From Diacronema lutheri (Eukaryota; Haptophyta; Pavlovophyceae; Pavlovales; Pavlovaceae): a DNA stretch of 64,000 bases. The notes beneath the pieces were generated by a model. It saw only the letters and a program-made list of their open reading frames with translations. It had not been told where the DNA came from and did no database searches. Made by a program: the position numbers and the translations under genes. This document shows positions 29,372-39,896 of this stretch, piece by piece. Each line of letters begins with the position of its first letter. Within the stretch, counting starts at the first letter, position 1. Where the stretch lies: contig JAGTXO010000001.1 of assembly GCA_019448385.1 (NCBI GenBank), positions 1,240,001 to 1,304,000 of the forward strand. The letters run 5' to 3'.

Positions 29372-30058
29372 CTACCTGAATTGCATGCGCGCTGCGCTGC
29401 CCATGTGCATCTTGGCCTTGACCGGCTTGGGAGGGCCGCTCTGCATGCGTTTCACGTGCACGTATTGGCGCGCGGCAACGCCGGCGGCATCGCCGCTTGC
29501 CCAGCCGCCGGCGGCGCGCGTCAGCGGATCGCGCGGATGCCCGAGGATCGTACCAGCGTCATCTGCGTTCCTGGCGCGCCACGCGTTGCGGCCGCGGAAG
29601 GCGGCATCCCTCATCGCCACGCGCGTCGGCTGCTCGTCTTGCACGCGGAACGGTCCCTGCGGGGCGAGCAGCTTCTGCTCCGGCGCGTGCCTGGCCAGCG
29701 CCCTGCCCGCAAGCATGAAGTCGCCTCGGCCAACGACCTGCGCAGCCTCAGCCTCGAGGCTCTCCTGGTAGCTGCGAGTCGCGCCATTCTGCGCGCCGAG
29801 CACGCGCTCGCTTCGTTTCACCAGAGTCCTCCCTGCGGGTGCGGCCCAGGTGTGCGACATCTGCGCGACGAGCCCGTCGCATTCGGCCGAGAGTTGTCGG
29901 AGCGATGCCGTGCCCGATCGGATGACGCCCGCGCGCTCGAGCGCGCGGTACTTGTCGCGACGGTCGTACAGCAGCCGTGCATCGCCAGCCGCGCCGACTG
30001 AAGCGTGCGCCGCGACCTCCTGCTGCGCGCACGACTGCTGGTACAGTGCGAGGACCAT
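29372..30058 (-). CDS. Unknown protein (228 aa)
   Basis: The ATG at 30058 (MVLALYQQSC) is the first in this frame before the shared promoter. Upstream codons lack a better ATG close by. The sequence has mixed, protein-like composition: a helical first half with YDRRDKYRALERAGVIRSG and SLRQLSAECDGLVAQMSHTW, then a basic Arg/Ala/Gly-rich second half ending in KPVKAKMHMGSAARMQFR. No domain or membrane segment is recognised. The basic tail could bind nucleic acid or a microtubule surface, but this is speculation. It is head-to-head with RPL7A (131 bp) and tail-to-tail with the C2orf81-like gene (18 bp). Confidence 0.5.
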   Translation of the reverse strand: MVLALYQQSCAQQEVAAHASVGAAGDARLLYDRRDKYRALERAGVIRSGTASLRQLSAECDGLVAQMSHTWAAPAGRTLVKRSERVLGAQNGATRSYQESLEAEAAQVVGRGDFMLAGRALARHAPEQKLLAPQGPFRVQDEQPTRVAMRDAAFRGRNAWRARNADDAGTILGHPRDPLTRAAGGWASGDAAGVAARQYVHVKRMQSGPPKPVKAKMHMGSAARMQFR

Positions 30059-30189
30059 TCGATGGATTCGTTCTACTCCGCGCGAACCGTTTGGAGCGCG
30101 TCCGACATTATGAGTACTTTTTGAAAGGGCTGCACAGGTCCGGCTCCGGACTGTTTGCGGAGCCACGATCCTCGTGTCCTCACGCCAAG

Positions 30190-31295
30190 ATGGTGGGAGC
30201 GCACGCCCGCACTTGGGAGCGTGGCGGGAGACCCGAGTGCGTGCTGCGGGCGTGCGGCGCCTTCGAGGGCTCATGCGCGCGCTCGCTTTTGCGCGCGTGC
30301 GCGCACCTCCCTGCGCCTCGACCGCGCGCAGCCCAAGGCTGTGAAGGGCAAGAAGGCGGCGCCCGCCCCGACGCCGTACGACGCGCCAAAGGCCGCGGCC
30401 GATGAGAAGTCGGGTCCGGTCTGGGAGAAGAAGAAGAAGAACTTCTCGATTGGTGGTGATCTGCGCGTGAAGACCGACCTTGGCCGGTTCGTCGCGTGGC
30501 CCAAGTACATCCGGCTCCAGCGCCAGCGCAAGATCCTCTACCAGCGCCTCAAGGTGCCGCCGGCGATCGGCCAGTTCAGCTATACGCTCGAGAAGGCGGC
30601 CGGTGCGCCGCGCGATTTTTGCGCGCGCCAGCTAGCGCCACGCACTATGCCCGCCGCGTGCAGGGCTCGCCATACCGATGCGCACAGGCCCGCTGTTTCA
30701 AGGTCAGGGCTCACCCGGTGTCCGCTCGCGCGCCTGCTGCGCCACGCTTCTCTCTCGCGCAGCGATGGAGTTCTTTAAGCTCGCGTCAAAGTACTCGCCT
30801 GACACGAAGGCGGAGAGGAAGGAGAAGGTCAAGGCTGCAGCGGCGAGCGAGGCCGCCACCGACGAGGCTGCCACGACGAAGCGCTCGATCACGCTCAGCT
30901 ATGGGATCAACCACATCACGTCGCTCGTCGAGCAGAAGAAGGCGACGTTCGTCGTCATTGCGCACGACGTCGACCCAATCGAGCTCGTCGCCTGGCTGCC
31001 CGCGCTCTGCCGCAAGATGGAGGTGCCGTTCGCCATCGTCAAAGGCAAGAGCCGGCTGGGCAAGCTCGTGCATAAGAAGACGGCCACGGCGGTCGCATTT
31101 ACTACCGTCACCAACGAGGACCGCAAGGCGTTCTCGGCACTTGTCACCACGTGCAAGGAGTTTTACGCCGACAAGGCGGAGGCGATGCGCAAGTGGAGCG
31201 GCAACGTGATGGGTCAGAAGTCGCAGAATGCGACCAGGAAGAAGGAGAAGGCCCTCGAGCGCGAAGCACAGAAGAAGGCGATGGCGCACTTCTAA
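30190..31295 (+). CDS. RPL7A: 60S ribosomal protein L7a (eL8), 268 aa
   Basis: Exons 30190..30192 (the ATG alone), 30332..30602 and 30763..31295. Intron 1 (139 nt, GTGGGA...GCGCAG) directly follows the start codon. Joining gives [17 protein letters not shown], matching the typical L7a N-terminus MPKxKKxKGKK. Intron 2 (160 nt, GTGCGC...GCGCAG) is phase 1. The body has [20 protein letters not shown], the L7Ae-type RNA-binding core with [53 protein letters not shown], and a Lys-rich tail. Length equals the family norm (about 266). It contributes to the large-subunit rRNA scaffold near the exit side. The promoter is the 131-bp spacer to the divergent gene. Confidence 0.95.
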
Positions 31296-31517
31296 GAACG
31301 CCTGGCACCCACAAAGACGGTGCTTCTGAGGCCCCGCACTCGGATCTGGGTGAGTCTGCGCTGTAGGCCTCCAAAACGGAACCGTACCATCGACGTTCCG
31401 GTCCTGCCACAAAGCCACGTTCGGAATTCGGCCTCGCTGCTCGCAGACGGCACGGCTCTGCGCGGCATGCAACATGCCCGCACAGACACACGGACAGCGT
31501 TGCTGGGCGGCGCCTCG

Positions 31518-34500
31518 TCACCCATAAATCTTGATGGGCTTGTCGTGGTATCGCGCCGCGTTGCGTCTGCGCGCGCCTGGGCCGACGGGCCCCGCTGGGT
31601 GCTCGATGCCGATGTAATCCTCCCAGCTGCCGCTCTGCTGGTTGTCCTGTGCCCTGAAGCGCGCCTTCACCGACTCGGCTGCGCGAGCAAAGGCGCGGCG
31701 CGGCACGCATCGAGGTGCGGGGACCATGCGTGAGCATGCGACGAGCGCATTCGACGGTACGCCCGCCGCGTAGGGCCCGCGCAAGAGGGGCGCTGCGCAT
31801 CGGAAGCGGCGCGCACTCTCCCCGATGACCTCGACGCGCGAGAAGGTGACGAGGCCCACTTTGAGCTTGGCCATCTCGTCGTCCGGCAGCTTGAGCCGCG
31901 CCTGTATCCGCCTGCTCAGTGAGCCGATCGTGTCGGACGGCGTCAGCACGGCGAGGAACGGGTCGCCAAAGTTGACCGTCGAGAGGTTGGCGTCCTGGTA
32001 AAAGTGCCGCACGTGCACCACCTTGTCCTCGGATGCGTCCATGTGCCGCTCGTCAAGTGGGATCTCCTGCGCAGCGCGAGCGGGTGACGGCCGAAGGGCT
32101 GCGCGTGATGGCCGTGCCGCCGCGTGACGCGCGTGACGCGCGGCGCGCGCGCAGCCGCGCGCGCCTCTGCGCGTATGGTCCAGTACTGGTCGTTAATCGT
32201 CTCGATCGGATCCGAGTAGGGGAGCACCTTATAGATCCGGTGCCCGAAGAGCTCGAGCATGCGCACGCACGCCTCGACGGGCAGCCGCGCGCCGGACTCG
32301 TCGACAATCGGGAGCTCACGGTCAACTTGGCCGAGGATGAGCTCAAGCGCGTGCGCAACCGTCGTCTCTTTTGCGAGCAGCAGCGTGAGCACCTTCTGCG
32401 AGGGGCGGGTGAGGGGCGGGCGCGGGCGGATGCAGGCGCAGGGCGTGGGGACGGGCGTGCGGGGACGAGCGAAGAATGCTCAGCTTGAAAAGGGGGGGCT
32501 GGGTGGGGAATGCGCAGCCGCCCTTTCCGACCACCGTGCCCTGCGCCGAGGCTCCGAGGCTCGGTGCGAGCATGCGTTGAGCGCCGCCTCTGCCATGCGT
32601 CAGCAGCCACGCTCATCCCACCCCCCACTTTTGGTCATCCCACCCCCATCCCCACGCTAGCGCGGAGGCTCGCGCACCGTCATCTCGGTCGACTGCGCGT
32701 GCCAGCTGACGCGCAAGCTCTTCTTGCTCTCAAACTCGCTCAGGGGCATCTCGAGCACCTCGTAGTAGAGCACGCCCGATGCCTGCGCGTGCGCGCGATA
32801 GTGCGCGCGTGATGCCGGGCGCGCGGCGCGGGGGCGCGGCGGGCGCGGACGCTAGGTGCAAGCGCGCAGGTCGGCAACGGACGCTGTGCGTCGCGCGTGC
32901 GCGTGGCGAGCGCGCTCGCGCAACGCGCTGCACGCGCCTTGTGCGCAGAGCCGAGCAGCATGTCGAAGAGGGAGTCGACGCCGCGGAATTTGATGGGCTG
33001 CGGCTTGGGCTGCTCGGTGTAGCCGTTGTGCATCGTGAGTCGCACGTGCGTCGGGTCGCATCCGATCGCGCGCCCGACCGCGGCCGTAACGTCGTCGTAG
33101 CTCATCCTCTTGTCCATGCGCAGCTCGACCGGCGGCTCGCGCTCGCGGATGTTGGCCGCGTCGCTGTGCTGCGGCAGCTTGAAGAGGTTGACAGTCACGC
33201 GATTCTTCACCGCCTCGAAGAAGGCCGGAATCGTGTGCGGCGTGCCGGCGAGCGGCTCGGCAACCAAGTCCGCTCCATCGACGCTCATCGCGCCGCCCTC
33301 GGCGGAGGGCGAGGGCGCAAGCGCGACGGGCGCGAGCGTCGGCGGCGGCGTCGTCTGAAAGACGAGAATGTCGCCATGCTGCAGCTCTGCTTCTTTGAGG
33401 GTGCGCTCCTCAAGAATCGGCGTGAAGACCACCTGCATCTCAAACTCCACCTCCTCGTACACGTCGAGCTCGGCGGCGGGGTCGAGGCCGCGCATCGCGC
33501 GCAGCACGGGTGTCAGGTCCGACAGCCGGTCCGCCCAGCGCGCGAGGTGCGTGCCCAGAAAGGAGAGCGCCTGCGTGCTCGCGTCGAAGAACTTGACGAA
33601 GAGGAGGATATCGTCATTCCGCAGCAGCGGGTACTGCGGCAGCTCGGACTCCATCTGCTCAGTGGCGTCGTACGCGCCGAGCGGCGCGGCGGGCACGGGA
33701 GGCGGCGGCGAGAGCTCGGCCGGCACAACCTCGAGGTATAGGCGCAGCTCCGCCTGCGTGCGCACATGGTGGAGGTGGCCGGGCGGCGCGTCCTCCTTGA
33801 CGTCCATGATCGGGCTCTCGTCGGCGTAATCAAACTGCAGCGGCTTGTCCAACCGGTACGTCTTGTTCTGCCGGTTCACCCACGTCCACAGACGCTGCTG
33901 GTGCGCGGGCACGCCGAGCTCTCGCGCGAGCATCGCCTTCATGTCCGCAACCGTCTCCTCCTTCTTGACACGGAAGCGCGGCGCGGCCTCGTGGTCGAGA
34001 AGGTCAAACCAGCGCCCATCGCTGATCTGTTTCGCGAGGTCGCTATTCGTCGCAACCTTGACGAGCGTGTACAGGTGCGCCTCGTTGCGCTCCTTGCGCT
34101 TGCGCTGCTTATCGAGCAGCTCGCGCTGCAGCTGCGCGCGCAGATGCGGCACAATGTCCGCGTCCGTCACCTCGCAGTCGAGCTCGCGGACAGCCGAGTC
34201 GCGGATGTAGACGAGCATGTACGCGCTCGACACCTTTGGGCCGCCCGCGCGGTAGTAGCCCTGCATCTGGCCGGGCCGCAGCTCGGCGACCGCATCGTCG
34301 CCCCACGAGCCCTCGATCGCCTCCGCCGGCGGCACGCACGTGACGCGATCGTCGTCAAACTTGTACCAACGGTTAGTGTGCTCGCCGCCAAAGGGCTGCA
34401 CGTACACGTAATAGTGGCCGCCATTCAAGCCGCCCGAATGGACGAGGACCGAGTGCAGCTTGTACAAGTTGCGAACGTTCGGGTCGGAGTCGGCGGTCAG

Positions 34501-35886
34501 GTACTTGCGCCCGTCCGCGTCGAGGTCAAGGAGCTCCGGGAACTCGAAGCGCGAGTTGATCTTCGCCATCTGCTCCGTCGCGTAGTCAAACTCGAAGCGG
34601 AGGAGGTGTAGGTGAAGCACGGGAGGCAACGACTTGAAGCGCACGCCGCGCTTCGCGTCCTGCTTGCCGTACGTGTCCGAGTGGTATTGATTGTCCCCGT
34701 CAAGCGTCTCCTCCTTGACGTACTCGTCGAGTGACTGGAGGATTGTCCGGCAGCCCTTGACCGGAAGCTGCAGGTCATAAAAGGCCTCGTCGCGCCGCGA
34801 CTCGTCGTCGACATTGACGCACTTGACGTAGTTGGTGAGCTTGCCCTCGAAGAGATGGCTCATCGTCCCCTCGACCGACGTGCCCTTCATCTTGTCCTCA
34901 AGCTTGTCGACGAGCACGCGCAGCAGCTCCTGCACGTCGTGCTGCATAAAGGTGTCGGCCGTGTCCCACCCGAACGACTTGGTGAGCTGCTTGGTCGAGA
35001 CGGACATGTCCGAGTGCTGCAGCTTGTAAAAGATGCGCTGCAGCGCAAGCGGGATTGAGCTCTCCGGGTCCTCGTCCTCGCGCGTCGGCATGTGGTAGAC
35101 CGCCTTGCGGAATGAGGGGATGTGCGCAAGCGTCTGCAGCAGCGAGTTCATGTAGCACGTCGCGCCCTGGTTCTTGAGGCCGACAAAGCCGGTCTCCTTC
35201 TTCGAGTCGAGGTGCTGCGGCGGCTGCCACGTCACCTCAACATTGCACTCGATGAGCAGCGAGCCGTCCGGCTGCAGGAAGCCAACGTGCGGGTCGCGCG
35301 CGTCGTTGAGGTTGACAAACTCGCGAAAGCCCCAATCGTTCGCGCGCGCGTGGAACATGTGGTCCGACTCCTTAAGCACCGACCTGGTCGGGTCGAGGTG
35401 GTTACTCACGCCGAGGCTGAAGTGCGCCTGCCGCGTCCACGCCTGCGGCAGGTTCGCTCCGTCCGCCGCGTCGAGATAGACGGAGAGATGCGGGCTGTTG
35501 TTGCCCTGCGGGAACATCAGCAGCCGCCACGCATGCGCGCCGGAGTAGAAGACGGGCGAGTACTGCTTCTGCTGGCGGATGCGCACAAAGTTCTCCACGC
35601 GCCACGTGTAGCTACACCGGTCGTTCTCGGGCGGCGCCGGCCCCACCAGCTTTCGCTCGCCGTCGACCGGCACATCCGCAGGCGTGATGCCCATGTCCTC
35701 GGCGAGCTGCGCCGGGTTCTCGTCACCCGCCATCGGCTGCGGGTTGATGAGCTCGCCGTCGTCGACCTGCGCGGCGGGTCGGACACGCGCGCGCGGCGCG
35801 CGCGCGGCGCGGCGCGTGCCATCAGCGCGACGCCTCCGCGATCTCCGTCCGGAAGAGCCCCGGCCCGCGCGCACCGCCACCGCCAT
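31518..35886 (-). CDS. USP7: USP7/UBP12-type ubiquitin-specific protease (1,195 aa)
   Basis: Exons 35886..35875, 35766..32938, 32782..32678, 32395..32165, 32066..31817 and 31678..31518. The first exon codes only MAVA; its 108-nt intron starts GTGCGC and ends GCGCAG. Domains: an N-terminal MATH domain (about residues 53-185, YTWRVENF...DWGFREFVNL) for substrate recognition; the USP catalytic domain (about 200-520) with catalytic Cys in NQGATCYMNS near 208 and His in GGLNGGHYYVYV near 455; then the ICP0-binding and USP7-C2 ubiquitin-like folds, ending in IKIYG much like other USP7s. The short exon beginning ASGVLYYEVLEMPLSEFE and the next two exons align with USP7 C-terminal blocks. Two junctions (after AAG at 32938 and GAG at 32165) require GC-AG introns for the shortest in-frame join. 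The enzyme removes ubiquitin from nuclear substrates. Length is close to human USP7 (about 1,100). Confidence 0.9.
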
Positions 35887-36670
35887 GCCGAGAGGAGGCC
35901 GCGCGTCCAAGCCCTCCTCCGATGGAACCCGAGAAAATTGAATGGACTTGCCCCATAAACTAACGACGCTTTCCGACGGGTCAACAGATGGGGTCAGGAA
36001 GTGCGCAGCGAGGCGCCAGGCGGAGCAGGCCCAAAGGCCCACTCGCGCCTAGCCACCGCGCGCCGCCGCCCGCGCGCCGCCGCACCGGTGGCCGCCGTCA
36101 ATCACACCACCGGCCGACGCGCACGCGCACGCCGAGGCCCGAAGATCGTCGGCGACGACCGCCACCCCCGAGCCGCCGCCTGCCACGTCGCCAAGCCGCC
36201 CGCCGCCGCTGCAGAGCGCGACGCCCGCCGCCAGCGAGCCGCCGCCCTCCCCGCCGCGTCGCAGCCCCCTGCCGCCGCCGCGTCGCAGCCCCCTGCCGCC
36301 GCCGCGAAGCGTACCGCCACCCGCCGCCAGCGTGGCAAGCGCCGCGATGCTGGCCGCGTGGCCGCGCACGGACGCTTATTATCAGGCGGCTCAGCAGGAG
36401 GGGCGTGCACGGGGCCGAGGCGTGACGAACGGAGCGAGCGAAAGGGTGCACGCACCGTCGGTCCGATGTCAGGGCGTCGGCCCTGTGCACGCCGGCAGCG
36501 GGGACGGCCGGGACGGCAAGGACGCGGCCGGACGCGGCACGGGCGGACACCCACACACGCCCAGCCACCCCTCGCCGGCCCCCGTCGGCCGCCGCCGCCG
36601 TCGCCGCGCCGGAAGCAGACGCCGTCCACACCGCCGCAGGCGTCCACATGGGGATACGTCTTTTCCCCCG
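35887..36670. other. 784-bp intergenic region with a 24-bp GC-rich tandem repeat
   Basis: The first 100 bp presumably hold the USP7 promoter; a relatively A/T-rich patch lies at 35930-35965. From about 36000 to 36640 the sequence is very GC-rich and low in complexity, with about 2.5 copies of a 24-bp unit at 36248..36310. Open frames exist on both strands but read as Arg/Pro or Gly/Ala runs without ATG starts or protein-like composition, so I see no gene. Confidence 0.5.
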
Positions 36671-38785
36671 CTAGTCCCACACGTCTTGCTGGTAGCGCCC
36701 AACCTGCTGCAGCTCGTGCAGAAGCGCGCGCGCGCGCTCGTCGCCGAGCCCGCCGCACTCTGCGAGCAACGCGGCAAATGCGTCGCGCACCGACGCGGCC
36801 ATCTGCCCGCTGCCGCACACGCACACGCACGCGCCGCTGTGCTGGAGCAGGCGGGCGAGCAGCTGCCCGTCCTCGAGGAGCAGCTGCTGCACGCGCTGCC
36901 CGACCGCGGGCGGCGCCGGCCTCGAGAGGGCGAGCCTCAGGCCGCTCAGCAACGGCTCGACTCCGGGCTGCGCGCGCGCCCAGCGCGCGAGTTGCGCGCC
37001 AAACGGCACCTCGCCGCTCGTGCGGCATCCGAGGTAGAGCCAAGCGCCCGCGCGCGCGCGCCCGCACGCAGCGCCCAGCTCCGCCTCGCGCCTCTCAAGA
37101 AAGCCGAGGAAGGGCGCGAGGCCGCTGCCCGCGGCCACCATCACCAATGGCACGCCCGCGGCGGGCGGCTTGAAGCGCGACGAGCGCGCGAAGACGCACA
37201 GGCGGTCGCGCCCAGCCTTAAGCCGCGCGAGCTGCGCCGAGCACACACCCAGCGCGCCGCTCGGCAGCCGCTGCAGCGTGGCGAGCAGAGAGACGGCCAC
37301 ACCCGGCTGTGCTTCGCGAGCGTGCGTGCACGAGCCCTCGCCGCCCCGCGCTGGCGAGCGTGCGCCGGCTCGCGGGTCGGATGCGAGCGAGTAGTAGCGC
37401 GGTTGGAGCCGGGGCAGCAGGGCAAAGAGCTCCGCGCAGTCGGGCTGCGCAGCGGGAAACGCGCCGAGCGATTCGGCCAGCCCGCTGTGCACGCCCGCCG
37501 CCCAGCGCGCGTAGGCGTCGCCGCCGCACGCGAGCGCGAGCAACGCCGCGCGCTGCTCGACGGCACCCTCGCGCTCCGGCGCGCAGCTCTCCGCAAGCAA
37601 GCGCAGCACGGCCGGTGAGAGCGGCGCGCAGACGTCGAGGTGCCGTGCAAGCATCTCGCGCACCGTGCACGGGCACGCGAAGCGGTAGTGCCAGGCGTCG
37701 GCTGCGGCGGGTGCGCGCAACGTCGCGAGGGCACTCAGCCGCACCTGCAGGCGCGTGGCGAGCTTGGCGATGAGAACGGGCGGGTTGCGCGCCCACACGC
37801 CCACATGATCGCCCACGTCGAGCGAGTCCGCCATCGCCTCGGCCAGCAGCAACCGCACGACGAGCCGCTCGCTACGGCCGTGCGCGACCGGTTGCGCGAG
37901 CGCCGCGAGGTCGAGCGGATCGGCGTCGTGCAGCGCGGCGCCGGGCGGGCCCACCGCGATGACGAGGGCCTCGCACGTGGACAGCCGGTCGAGGAGCGTC
38001 ACGCCACACGATGCGGGCAACAGAGGGGTGGGCGCAGCGGCAGCGTGCGGCAGGTAAACGAGTTCAAAACCGCTGCGCGCCGGGCCGGCGTGCAAAGCCG
38101 GCGCGCCGAGCTCGTGCCAAAGCGCGCTTTGCCAAGCGGTGAAATCGGCGCGCAGATTGCCACCGTCGTCGCCAAGGGCAAGCGGCAGCGCCCTGCGCGC
38201 GCCGTTGCCGCGCGCGAGCCTGCGGTCGACCCTGCGCGCGACCGCGTTGAAATGCTCGTACGCGCGGTTGCCGAGGCCAAACACGGCAAACGGGCCGCGC
38301 AGCTCAGCAAGCCCTAACTTGAGCGCAAGGCAAAAGTCGCGCGCGTCGGCCGGCGGCTCACCCTCGCCGTGGGTCGCTATGAGCAGCACGACGAGGGGTT
38401 GGACGCCATCCGTCTCGTCGTGGGCGGCGACAGGACCGTCGCGCGCGGCACGGTCCAGCAGCGTGCTGCGCCACGCAGCAAGCGACTCGATACGCGCGTC
38501 GATACCGCGCCGTCGCGACTCAGCGGCGAGCTCGTGCGCAAACGCTTCCGCCTTGCCCGTCTCGGAGCCGAAGAAGACGTGAAGGGACCGCAGAGCGCCT
38601 GCAGCACGCCTCCTGCTCCCGAATTCGAGAGCGGGAGGCGAAGTGCCGAGCCGTCTCCGCCTGCGAAACAAGCGCAGCCCGAGCGACACGCGCAGTCCGT
38701 GACGCACGCACCACAATCGCGCGCTGCAGAGCAACGCGAGCGCGCCGGCCGCGACCGTCGTACGCCATCGAAAATTCCCCGCCAT
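36671..38785 (-). CDS. Diflavin NADPH reductase, cytochrome P450 reductase-like (704 aa)
   Basis: Single exon; the ATG at 38785 gives MAGNFRWRTTVAAGALALLC, a membrane-anchor-like start as in microsomal P450 reductases. An FMN-binding flavodoxin domain (about residues 50-215) shows FFGSETGKAEAFAHELA, the phosphate loop, then LLIATHGEGEPPADAR and VFGLGNRAYEHFN. The connecting and FAD domain has RLQPRYYSLASDPRAG (the R-x-Y-S FAD motif) and GVAVSLLATLQRLPSG. The NADPH domain has VMVAAGSGLAPFLGFLERRE and YLGCRTSGEVPFGAQL; it ends YQQDVWD with the terminal Trp expected to stack on flavin. It transfers electrons from NADPH via FAD and FMN to P450s or a related acceptor. GEGEPP replaces the more usual GEGDPT. 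It is 47 bp from the divergent neighbour's ATG. Confidence 0.9.
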   Translation of the reverse strand: MAGNFRWRTTVAAGALALLCSARLWCVRHGLRVSLGLRLFRRRRRLGTSPPALEFGSRRRAAGALRSLHVFFGSETGKAEAFAHELAAESRRRGIDARIESLAAWRSTLLDRAARDGPVAAHDETDGVQPLVVLLIATHGEGEPPADARDFCLALKLGLAELRGPFAVFGLGNRAYEHFNAVARRVDRRLARGNGARRALPLALGDDGGNLRADFTAWQSALWHELGAPALHAGPARSGFELVYLPHAAAAPTPLLPASCGVTLLDRLSTCEALVIAVGPPGAALHDADPLDLAALAQPVAHGRSERLVVRLLLAEAMADSLDVGDHVGVWARNPPVLIAKLATRLQVRLSALATLRAPAAADAWHYRFACPCTVREMLARHLDVCAPLSPAVLRLLAESCAPEREGAVEQRAALLALACGGDAYARWAAGVHSGLAESLGAFPAAQPDCAELFALLPRLQPRYYSLASDPRAGARSPARGGEGSCTHAREAQPGVAVSLLATLQRLPSGALGVCSAQLARLKAGRDRLCVFARSSRFKPPAAGVPLVMVAAGSGLAPFLGFLERREAELGAACGRARAGAWLYLGCRTSGEVPFGAQLARWARAQPGVEPLLSGLRLALSRPAPPAVGQRVQQLLLEDGQLLARLLQHSGACVCVCGSGQMAASVRDAFAALLAECGGLGDERARALLHELQQVGRYQQDVWD

Positions 38786-38832
38786 CGTGGGCGCGGTGCA
38801 CGAGCTCTCGCTCTCCGCGGCGGCCGACAAGA

Positions 38833-39852
38833 ATGGAGGCGCGCAAGGAGGAGCTCAAGAGGCTGATGCTCGCGAAGCAGGCCGAGCTTGAGGCGCTGCG
38901 GCAGGCCGTCGCGAGCAAGGAGCAGGCGCGCAAGAACGCGGCGGCGGCGGCGTTGGCCGCGAGCTCTGCCGCCAAGGCGCACGCCCCTGCGCACAGCGTG
39001 GCCGCGGCTCACGCGAGCAGCGCGGTCGCGGCATCGACTCCAGCCACGCGCGACATGCCGGCGCTCGACGGGGCGCAGGCGAAGCGCCGCCTTGGCGACT
39101 GCCCGCCCCTTGGCGCGCCAGAGGCCGTGCCTTACCCGCGCGCGATGAGCAGGCCCGTCGCGCCGACGGCCGCAGCGTACGCGCAGCTGCTGAGCAAGGC
39201 GGCGCGCGTGGAGCAAGCCGGCAGCGCGCCACGCATGGGCATGCCGGGCGGTGCTGATGGCCCTTTCACCGAGAAGCGGCGACGGCTCGACGACCGGCTC
39301 GGCGCCGTGCCTGGCACCGCTGCGCCGCACGAGGCCAAGCCTCCGGCCACGGCCGTGTCGGGCTCGGGCACGTTCGAGGTGCGCACCTTTGAGCAGATGA
39401 AGGCGGACCGCGCGAGGCAGCAGGCCATCGCGACCCCTCCCACAGCCGCCGTCGCCGCCGCCGCGCAGGCTAAGCCCGCCGCGGCCGAACCCAAGGCCAC
39501 GCCGCCCGCCTCGACCACCGCTTTCCGCGTGCGCTCGCTCGACGAGATCCTCGCGGAGAAGAAGGCACAAGCTGCGGCAGCCACGACGGCGGGCGCGGGC
39601 GGGACCAAGGCGGCCGCCGGGGTGGCAGCGGCCGGTGCGGCCTCTGCGCCCGCGCCCAGCCGCGCCGCTCCCGCAGCGCGCGCCGAGCCCAAGCGGCCAA
39701 TGGTCGCGCCGCCTGCCGATGACGTGGACGACGATGACCTTCTCGCTGGCGTTGAGGCGGGCGATGCCGATGATGGCGGGGCTGGCGGCAAGTTTTCTGC
39801 TGAGGCGTTCGATCAGGAGCTTCGCGACATGGAGACGCTCCTTGCCGCCTGA
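38833..39852 (+). CDS. Ala-rich nuclear-type protein with ZC3H11A-like motifs (339 aa)
   Basis: Single exon from the ATG at 38833. A charged helix starts the protein (MEARKEELKRLMLAKQAELE), followed by long Ala-rich disorder. Two copies of a motif F-x-V-R-[TS]-[FL]-[ED]-[QE]-[MI] with trailing Lys/Arg/Ala are visible: FEVRTFEQMKADRARQQ and FRVRSLDEILAEKKAQ. I associate this pattern with ZC3H11A-type mRNA-export proteins, but no CCCH finger is present. A basic EKRRRLDDR patch could be a nuclear localisation signal. The C-terminus is acidic (DDVDDDDLL) and ends with AFDQELRDMETLLAA, reminiscent of short C-terminal partner-binding helices. Function is not established. Confidence 0.5.
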   Translation: MEARKEELKRLMLAKQAELEALRQAVASKEQARKNAAAAALAASSAAKAHAPAHSVAAAHASSAVAASTPATRDMPALDGAQAKRRLGDCPPLGAPEAVPYPRAMSRPVAPTAAAYAQLLSKAARVEQAGSAPRMGMPGGADGPFTEKRRRLDDRLGAVPGTAAPHEAKPPATAVSGSGTFEVRTFEQMKADRARQQAIATPPTAAVAAAAQAKPAAAEPKATPPASTTAFRVRSLDEILAEKKAQAAAATTAGAGGTKAAAGVAAAGAASAPAPSRAAPAARAEPKRPMVAPPADDVDDDDLLAGVEAGDADDGGAGGKFSAEAFDQELRDMETLLAA

Positions 39853-39896
39853 TGACAGAGAAAGTCAGTTGAAACAAGTCTGTCGCAATGCGAGAC

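Noticed and set aside
35988-36425. Arg/Pro-rich plus-strand frame upstream of USP7
   Set aside because: Composition is that of random GC-rich DNA with tandem repeats. No domain and no supporting neighbour.
36102-37067. Minus-strand Arg/Ala frame overlapping the diflavin reductase end
   Set aside because: Shadow of the reductase in another frame and low-complexity beyond it.
38786-38830. Longer N-terminus of the diflavin reductase starting at 38830
   Set aside because: That codon is TTG, not ATG. The first ATG is at 38785 and directly begins the membrane-anchor segment.
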